Positions 20,529 to 31,245 of a DNA stretch of 45,372 nt are shown here, one piece after another. Within the stretch, counting starts at the first letter, position 1; every line of letters starts with the position of its first letter. The notes under the pieces are model-generated. The model did no database searches. It was not told the origin of the DNA and worked only from the letters and a program-made list of their open reading frames with translations. Source of the stretch: Chara braunii (lineage: Eukaryota > Streptophyta > Charophyceae > Charales > Characeae); NCBI GenBank assembly GCA_003427395.1, contig BFEA01000532.1, forward strand, positions 90,459-135,830. The letters run 5' to 3'. The translations under genes and the position numbers were made by a program.

Positions 20529-20869
20529 ATTATTGGTAATATTAAAAAGTGGTACTCTTACCTGTTCCGCCTGCTTGCCATCTATAGAGGCGGAGATTGA
20601 CGGGATGCGTGGTGACTCCACCAACGGCTTCGTGAGGTCGGGTCCGTCATCCGTCCGACTGGTTGGAATGAGAGTTTGTGCATGACTTGTGTCCATGGCC
20701 TGATCTCAGTAAGCTGCACATCGTGACCACTCATGTTGCATTGTTGTTCCGCTGCGTTTTAGTTGTGGGCTACGAAGGTTGTCGTTCCCTGTCTCTTGGG
20801 TTTCTCCTGCGTCGAGTTATGTTAGTACTGAAGGTCTGATAAACTAATCGGACACAGTCATAAAACCCA

Positions 20870-21600
20870 TTGTGTGTGTGTGTGTGTGTGTGTGTGTATG
20901 AGCGTGGCAGATAGAGGAAGAGGGAGAAGTAGGAGGAAAATGAAGGAAGACAGAGAAAGGCCGACAAACAGAAAGGGACAGAGAGAAGTAGACAGACGAA
21001 GGGAGACAGACAGACAAAAGAAAGCAATCGAACAGACAGATAGACACAGAGGTAGAGCGAGAAAATGAGAACAAACAAACATAAACAGAAAGTGACAGAC
21101 AATAAACAGACAAAAATACAAACAGGAACAGACATACATAATAGACGGAGACAAACAGACAAGGACCGACACACACAGAAACAGACAGACAGGGACTAAC
21201 AGACCCGACAGACAAAGACAGAACCGTATAGACAGACAAACGGTCAAACATACAGACATGAACAGACAGACACCGAAAGAGGGAAAGAGAGAGAACGGGT
21301 GTCTCTTACCTCACTGCGGGCCTCACAGTGCTTTCATCGATAAAATGAGTAAAAGTCGAATGAGTCTACCGCTAAAACTCTAAGATATACATACGCACAC
21401 ACGCAGAGGCGGAGAGAGAAAAAGACAGGGAAACACAGACAGACAAGACACAAAGAGACACAGACAAATACAGGAAAACAAACAGCGACATTTAACTACA
21501 GACCGACACAGAGAGAAAGAGAGAGGATAGACAGACCGTCAGACAAACAGTCAGGCGGACGCAGACAGACAGACACGAGTAGAGAGAAAGGGAAAGAGAG
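20870..21600. repeat. (TG)n then degenerate (GACA)n tract
   Basis: A TG microsatellite (about 20870-20897) leads into about 350 bp of diverged GACA/GAGA repeat. The repeat resumes at 21410-21600 after a stray minisatellite unit (21340-21395). Open frames here are low-complexity artefacts. Confidence 0.85.
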
Positions 21601-21827
21601 AGACTAAGTTGGGAAGAGATAAGAACGACCTACCTTTGAAAATGGGTTTCGTATTGGGTCGCTGAATTCCGCGCTGTTGAACATTTGGTGACTGGATCGC
21701 CGAAACTGACAAACGCAGAGTCTTGGAGGGACTTCTAAGTTGCGCATATCTGGACTTTGCATATCTGGTCTCCGGTGTGGCTTTGGTCTGATCTCTCAGG
21801 TTGTGACTGTGTGCGTGCGTGTGCGAA

Positions 21828-21829
<2 letters not shown>

Positions 21830-21888
<59 letters not shown>
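21830..21888. repeat. (GA)n microsatellite
   Basis: About 58 bp of GA. The flanks (21600-22220) have short open frames without domains and I call no gene. Confidence 0.97.
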
Positions 21889-21894
<6 letters not shown>

Positions 21895-22227
21895 AGACAG
21901 AGATGAGGGAGATGATGGTGCAAGATACATACCTGGTCCTGGCAATGGTCAGCATAGCCGATATATGCATGTACTTCGGTTCTGCTGCTGACGTCAACAG
22001 CGGTATGCTCAATTCGCTGGTTGTTAGTAGCGGCGTGATAGTAGTCTAAGCGCAGTGCACCAAGTATGGAAAAGGACTCTGGATACTCATGTTGGTGACG
22101 ACTAGAGCACGCTCTTACAAACATTCGGACTCAATATTTTCCGTTGGTGGGTTACCAGTGCACTTCGGTTGTCTGGACCTCGTCGGACTACCTACTTTCA
22201 ATATGATTTTGAGATCAGAAGATCGAT

Positions 22228-22244
22228 TATTATTATTATTTTTC

Positions 22245-22297
<53 letters not shown>

Positions 22298-22345
22298 CAA
22301 TTATTATTATTATTATCGTTATTTATATTATAATTATTTTTGATA
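22228..22345. repeat. (TTA)n microsatellite
   Basis: Imperfect ATT repeat of about 115 bp. The following 22346-22840 shows no gene. Confidence 0.93.
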
Positions 22346-22842
22346 CCGCAGCAAGCCTCATGCCCGACCTAAGTGAAGGCAGACCTGAATACCTGCGAGA
22401 GGCCGTTATCTCAGCACCTTTTAATGCAGGACTTCGGCAGCGCTGCACACCGGTTAGAGGAAGTGCAACCAGGACCTCACCCTATAAGTTCGTCTGGAAG
22501 AAGTAGCTATGAAGATGATAGCGCCATGGGCACGCACAACATAGGGCCAGCATAGCAAAGGTGGGGCCGCGGTCTGCTAGGAAGGCAACATTGACATTGC
22601 GACCTGATCACTTACATCAGGGGCACACTCAAGTGTTGAACAGTGTAGATCCTAGTTGGCGAAGAAAACGCGGACAGGGCATGGCCTGTATGATTGTATG
22701 ATATACTGCTTATGCTTTCTTCAGAACTAAAATAATAAAAAAAGAAAAAAAAATATGATTGAAATAAGAATCCTGTCTGGTGAAAGGAAAAGGAACCTAA
22801 ATTAACCAAAAAGGAACCTACATTGTTTGGACTTTTAGAACA

Positions 22843-24259
22843 AAGTAGGGCGATGGAGCCTCATGTGTGAGTCGTCGTACTACTTATGTATGCGTTGTCG
22901 TGACGAAGGGTTGGCAATGAGATACTCATGTATGAGTTACCTTTCTATCAATCGGATCGACTTTCGTCGTGATGGAAAGAGGTGTCTGACCCTAACTTAT
23001 GAATTAAATTAGGTACTCATGTTGAGTTACTTTACTATCTGCCGGATAGACCGTTGTCGTGACAGAAAGAGGTGTTTAACACTAACTTATGAATTAAATG
23101 AGGTACTCATGTGTGGGTTGCCTTACCGGATTGACTCTCGTCATGAAGGGGAGAGGGGTCTGACACTTATAAATAATAAAGGGAAACTCTTGTGCGGGTC
23201 GCCCTGTTAGCCTACCGGACCAGTCTCCGAAGGCGGTAGAAAACCCATATATGGGTTGGACACTTGCGCCTTGAGACCGAGACAATTGATCCGATCAGAA
23301 GTTGGCGGTACTCCTGTGTGAGCTACCTCACCACCTCGATTAACTAAGATCTGCTTGTTGTGAAAAGTGAACTCTAAGGATATTTGGTACTAACTTCTTT
23401 TCTTATTAACGACTCAGGAAGGTTCAGTCTTTGCACTTATTCAAAATGTAGTAGGGAGCTCCACGGAGGGTTATCCTATTCACACGCTTGAGTCTAAGGC
23501 TCGCTAACAACCTGCAAAGAATAGGAAATCACATTGCTACTTTTTTTTTCCTATCATGCTCTCCCTCGGGCAGTCCGACCACCGGACCGGTAATAGGGAG
23601 ACTTCTGTAGGAGTCATCCTAATACTTGTTTAAAGGATGGACTACTCACTAACCAAGAGAGTAGTAGGGGGACCTTTGTTGGGGTCTGCCTATTACCTAC
23701 TGGATTCTGATACTAACCTACGAAAGGGAAGGGTACTCCTGTAGGAATACCCTAAACACTCGTCTTCTGTCTAAACTAACCTGGTCTCAGGCTGGTCAGC
23801 TCCGGAAGGGCAACATGATACCTTTGTTAGGATTATCCTAATGCACTCATGAAGTGAACCTGTGGACCTTATCACGTGATAGTAGGGGGCTCTTATGCGG
23901 GTCGCCTATTATTCACTCAGACCGTTTATAACTTATGGAGAGGGGGTTGACATCCAGATCTATCAAAAGGATACCTAAAACAAGTAGCAGGGTACTTCTG
24001 TAGAAGCCTCAACTATTTGTTGAAGGAAGGATGCTCATGTGTGAGCTATAATGCTACTCTAATTAGATCATATGTATACATTGAGTGGGGCTAAAAAAAA
24101 GGGATCAAATACTCATGTGTGACTTACTCGACTGTCTGATTGATTAACAGATTGCTTGGTATTGATAAAGTAGCAAGAGATTCATATCTGAATCGACCTG
24201 CTACTTGAGAATGTTAACACGAATAGAAGAGAAAGTAAGAAACGATGCTCCTGTTGGGG
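22843..24259. repeat. Array of about 19 short covarying hairpins
   Basis: Imperfect palindromes recur every 40-120 bp with a shared plan: an outer arm, an inner arm often containing CTC, a loop near TGTG or TGTA, then the matching arms. Examples: ACTCAT/ATGAGT (22924-22937); a perfect AACCCATATATGGGTT (23242-23257); GTAGTAGG/CCTATTAC enclosing GACC/GGTC (23661-23698); AGTAGG/CCTATT (23881-23910); AAGTAGCA/TGCTACTT enclosing GATTCA/TGAATC (24168-24206). Arms differ between units but pairing is largely kept. No ORF spans the array and no element class fits. Confidence 0.7.
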
Positions 24260-24770
24260 CAGGGTCTTAAAAACTTAGGAAAGGAACAAAGAGAAGAGAG
24301 TTAAAACAACGAGAGAAGGAAGCTTCAGAAACACCGCGTAGTCCATAGCCGTTCATGGCTTTCGGATGGAAGGTCACAACGATGAATGAGTTGTATCTCA
24401 TCTACATAAGCGTCAAACGATGCGCTTATCTCCATCAGAGAAAATGCAAGGACTGAGAGTAAAGGAAATATGAGTTTCCTTAAGACGACTTAGGACACAG
24501 GCATCAGACTCCTTGGGTGAAAGGAGAGAGTGACAGACGGCTTAGGGTAGGGTTATGAGAGTAAAACTAAGGATTAAACATGGGATGTCGATCCCAGAGC
24601 TCACTACCCATGTCTAGGGGTTTGACCCTTAGATATCCATATGTGGGAAATCGAGTGGGGATGTTAAATCTTTGTTGACATGTGTGTGTGCAGGTCCCTG
24701 TTTATCTACTGCATTTTAAGGAAAAGATTATACAGAAAGGACCCAAAATTTATGTTATCTTTCGATAACA
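24260..24770. repeat. Hairpin-dense continuation of the array
   Basis: More nested inverted repeats of different sequence: ATGAG/CTCAT (24386-24401), TAAGCG/CGCTTA (24407-24428), ACATGGG/CCCATGT (24578-24613) enclosing GGGAT/ATCCC, and GTTATC/GATAAC (24754-24769). They suggest the same structured sequence extends to about 24770. Confidence 0.5.
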
Positions 24771-26215
24771 GGTCGGTTGTTGCCTTCCCTTTAACTTGAT
24801 ACCCACCCATAAAGTTAAACCCTGTGGTCAGTAAAACTATCACCTGTGGTCATTGCCTGAATGGTCCTAGTCACTCTCAAGGGTCCTTTGAAGAAATGTG
24901 AGGGGGCAGGGCTTACGTCTCAGGAAAGATAGGGTTATCATACATGGTTTGGGAAGTGAGGGACAGTGTCTTAGGTGTGGATTGATGGTTGACGTCGTTA
25001 GTGCATGGCACGTGAACTTTCTTTGCATTATTCTGTGCAGGTCTGTTTTGTGCGTGATTTTGGAGTGAACTGGACCTGATCTGTTGAAGAGTCTCGAACA
25101 CACAGCACTTGTGAAAGTAGGAAGGGTTCTCGGCTGTAATACTCCCGTATTCATTATCTGTCCTACCTAACTTCTATATTATCTAATGCTTCATTAAGTC
25201 ATAACCTGTTAGGAGAAATATGATGCCTGAGGTAGTGAGATGGTTTGATCGGTACCTTGATCGCAACTATCAGATAAATAAATAAATTTCGGACAAGGGA
25301 GCGGAAATAGACTGCCTTTTAAAAGTTCAACATGAATATCTAACGGGTTAGTTTTAGGCGTCTTACCGCGCGTACCGCATTTTATGCTACAACGATCGAG
25401 CAAACGCCCTCGACCGACCTACCTTTAAAGGCATGTAAAAGCCTTCGCATGTCAGCCGGTAGCTCAGCAGGGATACGCCTACCTAAGGGTGGTGACAGCC
25501 CCTTGGGTAGAGGTAAGTTGTACCTCGCGACGTCCCGGCCTGTCGCAGGGCATCATGAGAGGTATAGCACGCGCGCACGGTCGGAGTGGTGATTGGTTCT
25601 TTTCAAATAAAACATCATGCGTGACACGACCGTTGGTTTAGCACTCCCCAGCAGCATGCGAGACCGCCGCGCGTGACAGGTGGCGACGTTGTCGGGGACC
25701 TTCGGTTGCCTGCCCGGGTCCTATGTGAACGGACCTGGGTCTGGTTAATTGAAGCCCTAACAAAACGACAAACGAAAGATAAGGTAGTGTACAACCTCTA
25801 TTTATATGGTAAGGGGATTACTAAGGTTAATTGTCGGTCTATTATGAACATTTGTCTAGGGTAGATTTCATGAGATGGGGTGAGTACAATTTAAAGTATA
25901 TAGCCTACCGTACTTTACGAATATTAGTTTGTCTTTCTATCGCTTGCCCGAGATCATAGTTAATCCCATATCACGTTAGAAAAGTAACATACAGGGTAGC
26001 GATCAAGGATTGCGAAGTCTTTTAAAAGCAAGTCAGTAAGAGTAGCAAGAAGGTTTATCAAGTCTGCCTAGAAGGTGTTTCTATTACGGTATTCTCCTCT
26101 AGTTGTAATGTTTTTCCGCCCCTACGACAACCTCGCATACTTCTGAAGCCTTCATTCTTTCGTAGAGATACACGTCCTTATACATAAAGCATTAGAAAAC
26201 TCAACACTTATCTAG
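24771..26215. other. Unassigned spacer
   Basis: Short open frames only, none with a recognised domain. A segment near 25456 (TAGCTCAGCAGG) resembles a pol III A box, but no B box follows at the right distance. Confidence 0.45.
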
Positions 26216-26734
26216 GTGATACTCTTAGTTGTGCCGCGCGGATCAGGAGCTGGAAGGGGAAGAAGTGGACGTCAAGGAAAGGCTACATATAGGCCTATTG
26301 ATTTGACAAAGGAAATAATAGAGCAGGAGGAAGAAGAGGAAGAGGAGGAAAAGTGGAAAGGGGTGCGATTGAGCCGGCATCAGGAAGACTTCCGCGAGCG
26401 CACGCCGTTTCCTGGAAGGATGACTTATTATTCTTATAAATACGAGCAGGATTATGGCGCTCCGCCCCCACGATTCGAACCGCCTCCTCGTACTTATCAA
26501 ATGAGATATACTTCTCCCTCTTCTTCCATGGCTCGCCCACTTCAGCAACTGATTATCTTTCCTCAGCCACCTCGACTGGCTCTTCGGCAGCCGCCGCTTG
26601 TGCCTAATCCTCCCGTAGTGTCTCAGGTTGCGCCAGCAGATCATAGGTTGTGCATCACATTGGCACTATTCTTCCTATGTCAGATAGAATTATGCGGGCC
26701 GATTTCATACCTGTTGTACAAAAGGATTATCTAA
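26216..26734 (+). CDS. Unrecognised acidic/proline-rich ORF
   Basis: A 172-codon open frame, with ATG at 26216. It has a Gly/Arg-rich N-terminus (GSGAGRGRSGRQG), an acidic run (EEEEEEEE), a Tyr/Pro-rich middle (YGAPPPRFEPPPRTY), a Pro-rich stretch and a hydrophobic C-terminus. No family recognised. It lies about 2 kb upstream of a retroelement primer-binding site and about 2.7 kb upstream of a gag relic, so it may be from a neighbouring retroelement. The hydrophobic tail may be read-through beyond a real end. No start context or splice evidence supports it. Confidence 0.3.
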   Translation: MILLVVPRGSGAGRGRSGRQGKATYRPIDLTKEIIEQEEEEEEEEKWKGVRLSRHQEDFRERTPFPGRMTYYSYKYEQDYGAPPPRFEPPPRTYQMRYTSPSSSMARPLQQLIIFPQPPRLALRQPPLVPNPPVVSQVAPADHRLCITLALFFLCQIELCGPISYLLYKRII

Positions 26735-28730
26735 AAATACTATCACTTAACTAGGTCGTCAGACGAAAATATCCTCAAGGCAGAGTGAAGCACGATAACT
26801 TTAATATTTCTCTTCTTGTCAATAAGGATACTTATAATAGCGGGGGTATCCGTCTAGGAAGAGAAAAGGGAGGTGATGAAAGGTATTGGCACCTCCTTAG
26901 GGATGACTGATCTAGATAGGTGCGAGACAATCTCTGGAAGGATTATGTCCCAGATAGGTACAATTTTTCCTTTGTTCGTAAGTAAAAGTACTAGTCGATC
27001 GATTATAGTCAAAGAGGAGGAAACGGTTATGGTAGAGTACTAATAAGTCATGAATATATCCGAGAATATAAGGAGGTCAGAACGTGAAAAATGTCAGTTA
27101 TAACTCTCATTTGCTATGGGTTTTTAATGTTGGGGAATATGGGTTGAGTTCGTCCTTGGGAAAATTTTAGAGGTTGATAAGAGGCAGTGAAGGGCTTTTG
27201 ATCCTAAAGTGCAGTTAGTAAGGGCAATGAGGAGTCTAGTGTTGCATCATCCTTGTTATGTTTACTTGGTGGCGAAATTCAGGTATGAGGCTATCTGGTA
27301 AAACTCACCTAGTTCAATACCCTCTACCTGAACATAGCCAATTGAATCTAAGCGCTTAAATTTCTTCCTTTTAAGACCATTCATTTGAGTTATATATGTA
27401 AATTAATTTGTTCACACCAGTATATTCAAGACAAACCTATTGAATATTATTTATATGAGACTATCTATATGACGCATTTTTCACCCATCTGAATTTATTT
27501 ATTTAAGACTGTACGCCTTAATTGATCCCTATGAGATAATCAAATATTATTATTCGTTTATGTCTATTTTACTTGAACCTATATGACTGATTGTTCTCCT
27601 TATAAATAGTATAAGTATTATGCATAATCCACGTTCTACACGGGATCGAAGGTGGGGTGACCGACTTCTTGGGAGAAAAAATTATCTCGAAAGATGGTCA
27701 ACGTGTAGAATCTACTATTGGGGGAGTTGCAATCCTAAGTTATCCTTTCCCTGAAAGATGGCTTGAAGGGGCTATAAAATCGTCTTCTAAAGTAATAATG
27801 AGACCCAAGCCGGAACTATGCAGTGAGGCTTGGGATATGGCGTCCTGGAACTTGTACGTTGGGGTTGTCTACTAATTGACAAGGGTCTGCAAGGAACAAA
27901 TACTGGAATCGGAGGGTGAAGCAGTGAGGCTTGGTCCTTGAGCGAGGTTCGGGAGTCTAAGATGTTAACCCTTTTAAGAGATTGTACTGCCCCTTGATAC
28001 AATATACTCTTGTCAAAGCCCGGGAAGTAGAATGTAGTACTTCTATTGTTTTTGTATTTAAAAACATTTATTGTTGAAAATTTTATTGACCACGACATGA
28101 CTATCATCTATTATAACAGTTACCATAAGTTTCATGTCATCACCATGTATGCATGTGGCAGTTGAACTTGTCTCTTCACTTACTAATACTATTTACTTAA
28201 CTATTATAAATATTGTTATCACTATGACAGTATATCCCTACTATAAGTAACAGTTATTATGAGAATTTATGACATTCAATATTTAAAAATTGCAAATGCA
28301 TTTTTATCGCAAGTATATTATCTCCTGTTTTAGATAATGGTCTTATACATTAGAAATAAGCAATATTAGTGAGGTATGATTTGAAGACTATCTTTCAGGA
28401 AGGATATTGTACAAAGGAGGGATTCTGAATAGTGATCGGAGATGCTTGCTGGACATTTTTCTGTGTGAGCAGGACCTAGGGGTAGGTGAAGAAGGTTTGA
28501 ATGACGTATGCTAGGGAAGACCCCGATGTAGCCTTGCCTATTGAAACAGAGGACGGGCTGAAATTGTCCTTCCCAAGGCTGGTCAGGGAGAATGAATATA
28601 TTAGTTTCTGGTGGACTATATTTTTGAATGAGGGTATCTTTATTTGGATTGAATCTGACTTCAACGTTGATGGGGACAAAGCAGTTGTAAAAGTGACTTT
28701 GAACACCCTCGTCATCTTTTTGGTTTACAT
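26735..28730. other. Unassigned; may include a decayed 5' LTR
   Basis: No recognisable gene. If the primer-binding site at 28731 is real, the 5' LTR should end just before it (the flank reads TTTACA). I could not find a matching 3' LTR after 31250, so LTR boundaries are unproven. Confidence 0.35.
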
Positions 28731-28743
28731 TTGGTATCGAGCC
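28731..28743 (+). promoter_or_regulatory. Probable LTR-retrotransposon primer-binding site
   Basis: TTGGTATCGAGCC matches the plant initiator-Met tRNA primer site TGGTATCAGAGC except for one missing A. It lies about 710 bp upstream of the gag start at 29449, on the same strand. Confidence 0.5.
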
Positions 28744-29448
28744 GGTAATGGGACGTGGGAATCTACTCGCTGGGCCGTTAAGACTAGCTGAAGTTGCTGC
28801 CACGAAGTGGGTAAAAGAAGTGTTAGAGAAGAGATGAGTCATTATCCGTTGTTATAGAGATCGGGGGTGCAGATAAGTTTGTATTCCTCTCCTCCCCGTT
28901 GCAAGTCGTTCTACCTGAATTTCTTGTGGAAGAATATTTCAGGGGACGAGAGAAAAATAAAGACAGTAGCGGATGCCGCTTTGATAGAACGAGGATAGGG
29001 ATACAAGCGATATACGAGCAAAATAGTATACAATCAGTACCTAGAAATGGGGTCCGTGCTCCTCAACCGAAAGCATCAAAGTACGACTTATATTGTTAAC
29101 ACTTACACTGATTCTCATGACCTAGATGAAAAATTTAATACTTCGATGAGCTTCGAATAAAGGTAGGTGGGCAGTGAATGTTATTACTTTCATCGATTCA
29201 TGCTCCCAACTTATAGGTTTCAGTTAGGTGTTTTTTTCACATCTGCTTACATGATTCGTATATGTTTATAACGTCTTTTTACTTCTCCGCCATGTGGCTG
29301 TTTAAAAGATTATGCGTTCGTATATTAGCGGTATTAGATTGTCTTTATATTTGTTAAGACAGGAAAGGAGATGCTTATTAAGAACTATCTTTGGCTTACA
29401 GCCTGACGTTGCCACTTGCTGTGCTTGTACAGATTAACAACGGTGACA

Positions 29449-30455
29449 ATGGCTAAGGATGGCGGTTTGGCTAAGGTCTTACTTTGGAGGAATTCGTCTC
29501 TCGTTAAAGCACTAACGCGCGAGTCTATAAACGAGTCAATGCCCCAAGACCTTAGAACTTTGTTGTTTCAAGGGAAGAACATGCCTAACTTTTTGTGCGA
29601 TTACCACAACTTTGGCCTTGAGAAGAAATGGGATGCCAGAGCAATGTTGACTATGTTGCCTTTATTCGTGTGTGAGGAGTTGAACAAAGAAGTAAATGAT
29701 TTCATGTTGAGATCATGGAGTTGGAGTGAACTCGAGGGTTTGTTGAGCTTGAGGTTTCCCGAAAGGGAAGTTGTCAGTCATAATTATGAAAGCCCTGAGC
29801 AAGTAGTCGGTGGTACGTCAACGCATGGAGAAATAGGCAGTACACAAAAACATGTGAAAGAGTTGGAAGAAAGAATGATGCAACTAGAGAGAGACCGAAA
29901 AGGCAAGTGAAAAGTCCTGGAGGGACTGTCAGACGAGCTATCTGGTGGAAGTGGAGAGAAAAGAAATGATGATAATCGAGGCTCTTTCCGACCTACAAGG
30001 GCTGAGAAAATGTGGTGTGACGACGAAGAAAGGAAAGGACACAAGGGAGTGATTGATATGAACGAAAAACCTAACCTCCTAAATTGACCAAAGTCCAGCG
30101 AAGGGCAAGAAACCGAGCTGAAATAATCATAGGTCGTGGAGGTCAAGATTGGGGAAGAGGTCGAGGAAATGGTGATCAGGAAAGTGGTCAAGGATCTTGA
30201 AAAAGAAGAGTGGATTTGAGGAATGTTGTCTGCAGGCATTGTACCCAAGAAGGGCATACAATGAGGTTTTACCAAGTCGGGAACATTGATGAAGCGACTG
30301 GTCTGATAAGCACCGATATTGAAGGTGGTATTTTTGACAGATTTAGGAACCGCATTGACCCAAATATACCTAGAGGTACGAGACAGGAGACCTTACAGCG
30401 GGAATGCGACTTGTGGACAAGGGCGATGATATATATCAGTGGCAGAGAATTGTAA
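29449..30455 (+). pseudogene. Decayed retrotransposon gag with zinc-knuckle relic
   Basis: Opens at ATG 29449 (MAKDGG). The first 154 codons read like a Ty3/gypsy-type capsid: FLCDYHNFGLEKKWDARAML, then a helix ending in SWSWSELEGLLSLRF, then a coiled-coil tail (ELEERMMQLERDRKG). A TGA at 29908 interrupts. The same frame continues to about 30085, and a second frame then carries an RG-rich linker (GRGGQDWGRGRGNG) and VVCRHCTQEGHTMRFYQ. The last is a C-x2-C-x4-H-x4-C knuckle whose final Cys is Tyr (TAC for TGC). Gag would package the element RNA. This copy is dead. Confidence 0.65.
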
Positions 30456-30923
30456 GGTCACTGGATGATAATGTTGTAAAAAAGTCACGACTACCAAATA
30501 TGAAAATATTTCATTTTAGAAGGGGTAACTACAAGAGGATTATAGGATGATGAAATAAGTAAGGTATGCGAAAATATAAGCAAGAGGAACAAGTAAGTTT
30601 TGTCAACAAAAGAGTGATGCATGACGAGTGCGAGAGACAGTGGAATAAGATGAAGAAGAAGGTGAAAAAACTTAGACATAGTTTTCTGATATCAGTAAAA
30701 GGGAGGGCAAAGTCCACCAAGATAATTGAGTAGAAGGAGGAGCAGGGATTTGCAATATAAGTATTGTTGGAGCTCTCCTGTTGTAAAGACAGGGGAAAAG
30801 TGAGAGCTCAGGAAAGGAAACATCGAAGAATGGTAGAGGACAGGTAGGAATGAGGGGAAAGAGCACTGCGCCTACTACCGCGTAGTGCCTCTTAAACCAT
30901 TAAGCCACTTGCTTTGAAAGTGG

Positions 30924-31245
30924 TTGAACAAATTCTTCCAAGTTTGCACGGACGATAGAAAAATAGAAGAAGGTTTTACTCAGAAGCAGCAACTCATTCC
31001 TTTGAAAGGGCAAAAAAGTTTTACAGAGACGTCCTTACATGACCAAGAATACAAAGGAGGAAGGAAGAAAGTTGTATTGGCACTATATGAAGGGGATACA
31101 ATTGAGAGAAAACTGTCCTCGGTACAAAAGGGTGAAACTAAGGGTTTTTGCTAAGATAGATAGGAATAAGAGGTTTATCAACATGAAGGGATACATAGGT
31201 AAGCAGGCCAAGAAAAGTTCAGATACTAGTTATTCAATTTGTTAG
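30924..31245 (+). pseudogene. Second gag C-terminal relic with mutated zinc knuckle
   Basis: In the frame from 31039, YWHYMKGIQLRENCPRY has exact CCHC spacing (positions 13, 16, 21, 26), but the first two Cys are Tyr (TAT for TGT) and the His is Gln. The following KIDRNKRFINMKGYIG resembles the segment that often follows Gag knuckles. It is a separate relic or a duplicated gag end, in a different frame from the upstream knuckle. Recognition rests on spacing and context only. Confidence 0.4.

Noticed and set aside
20770-21259. Long minus-strand Cys/Leu/Ser-rich frames
   Set aside because: They are products of the degenerate GACA repeat and the TG microsatellite.
22843-24259. CRISPR array as an explanation for the hairpin field
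   Set aside because: Repeats are not identical and spacing is irregular. The intervals are not spacer-like, no cas genes are present and the DNA is eukaryotic.
25456-25500. tRNA gene suggested by TAGCTCAGCAGG
   Set aside because: No B box at tRNA spacing and no acceptor stem.
28501-28791. A 96-codon plus-strand frame
   Set aside because: It overlaps the proposed primer-binding site and has no domain; it is probably chance.
30860-30915. Minus-strand tRNA-like segment (GTGGCTTAATGG)
   Set aside because: Only A-box similarity; no convincing B box or cloverleaf.
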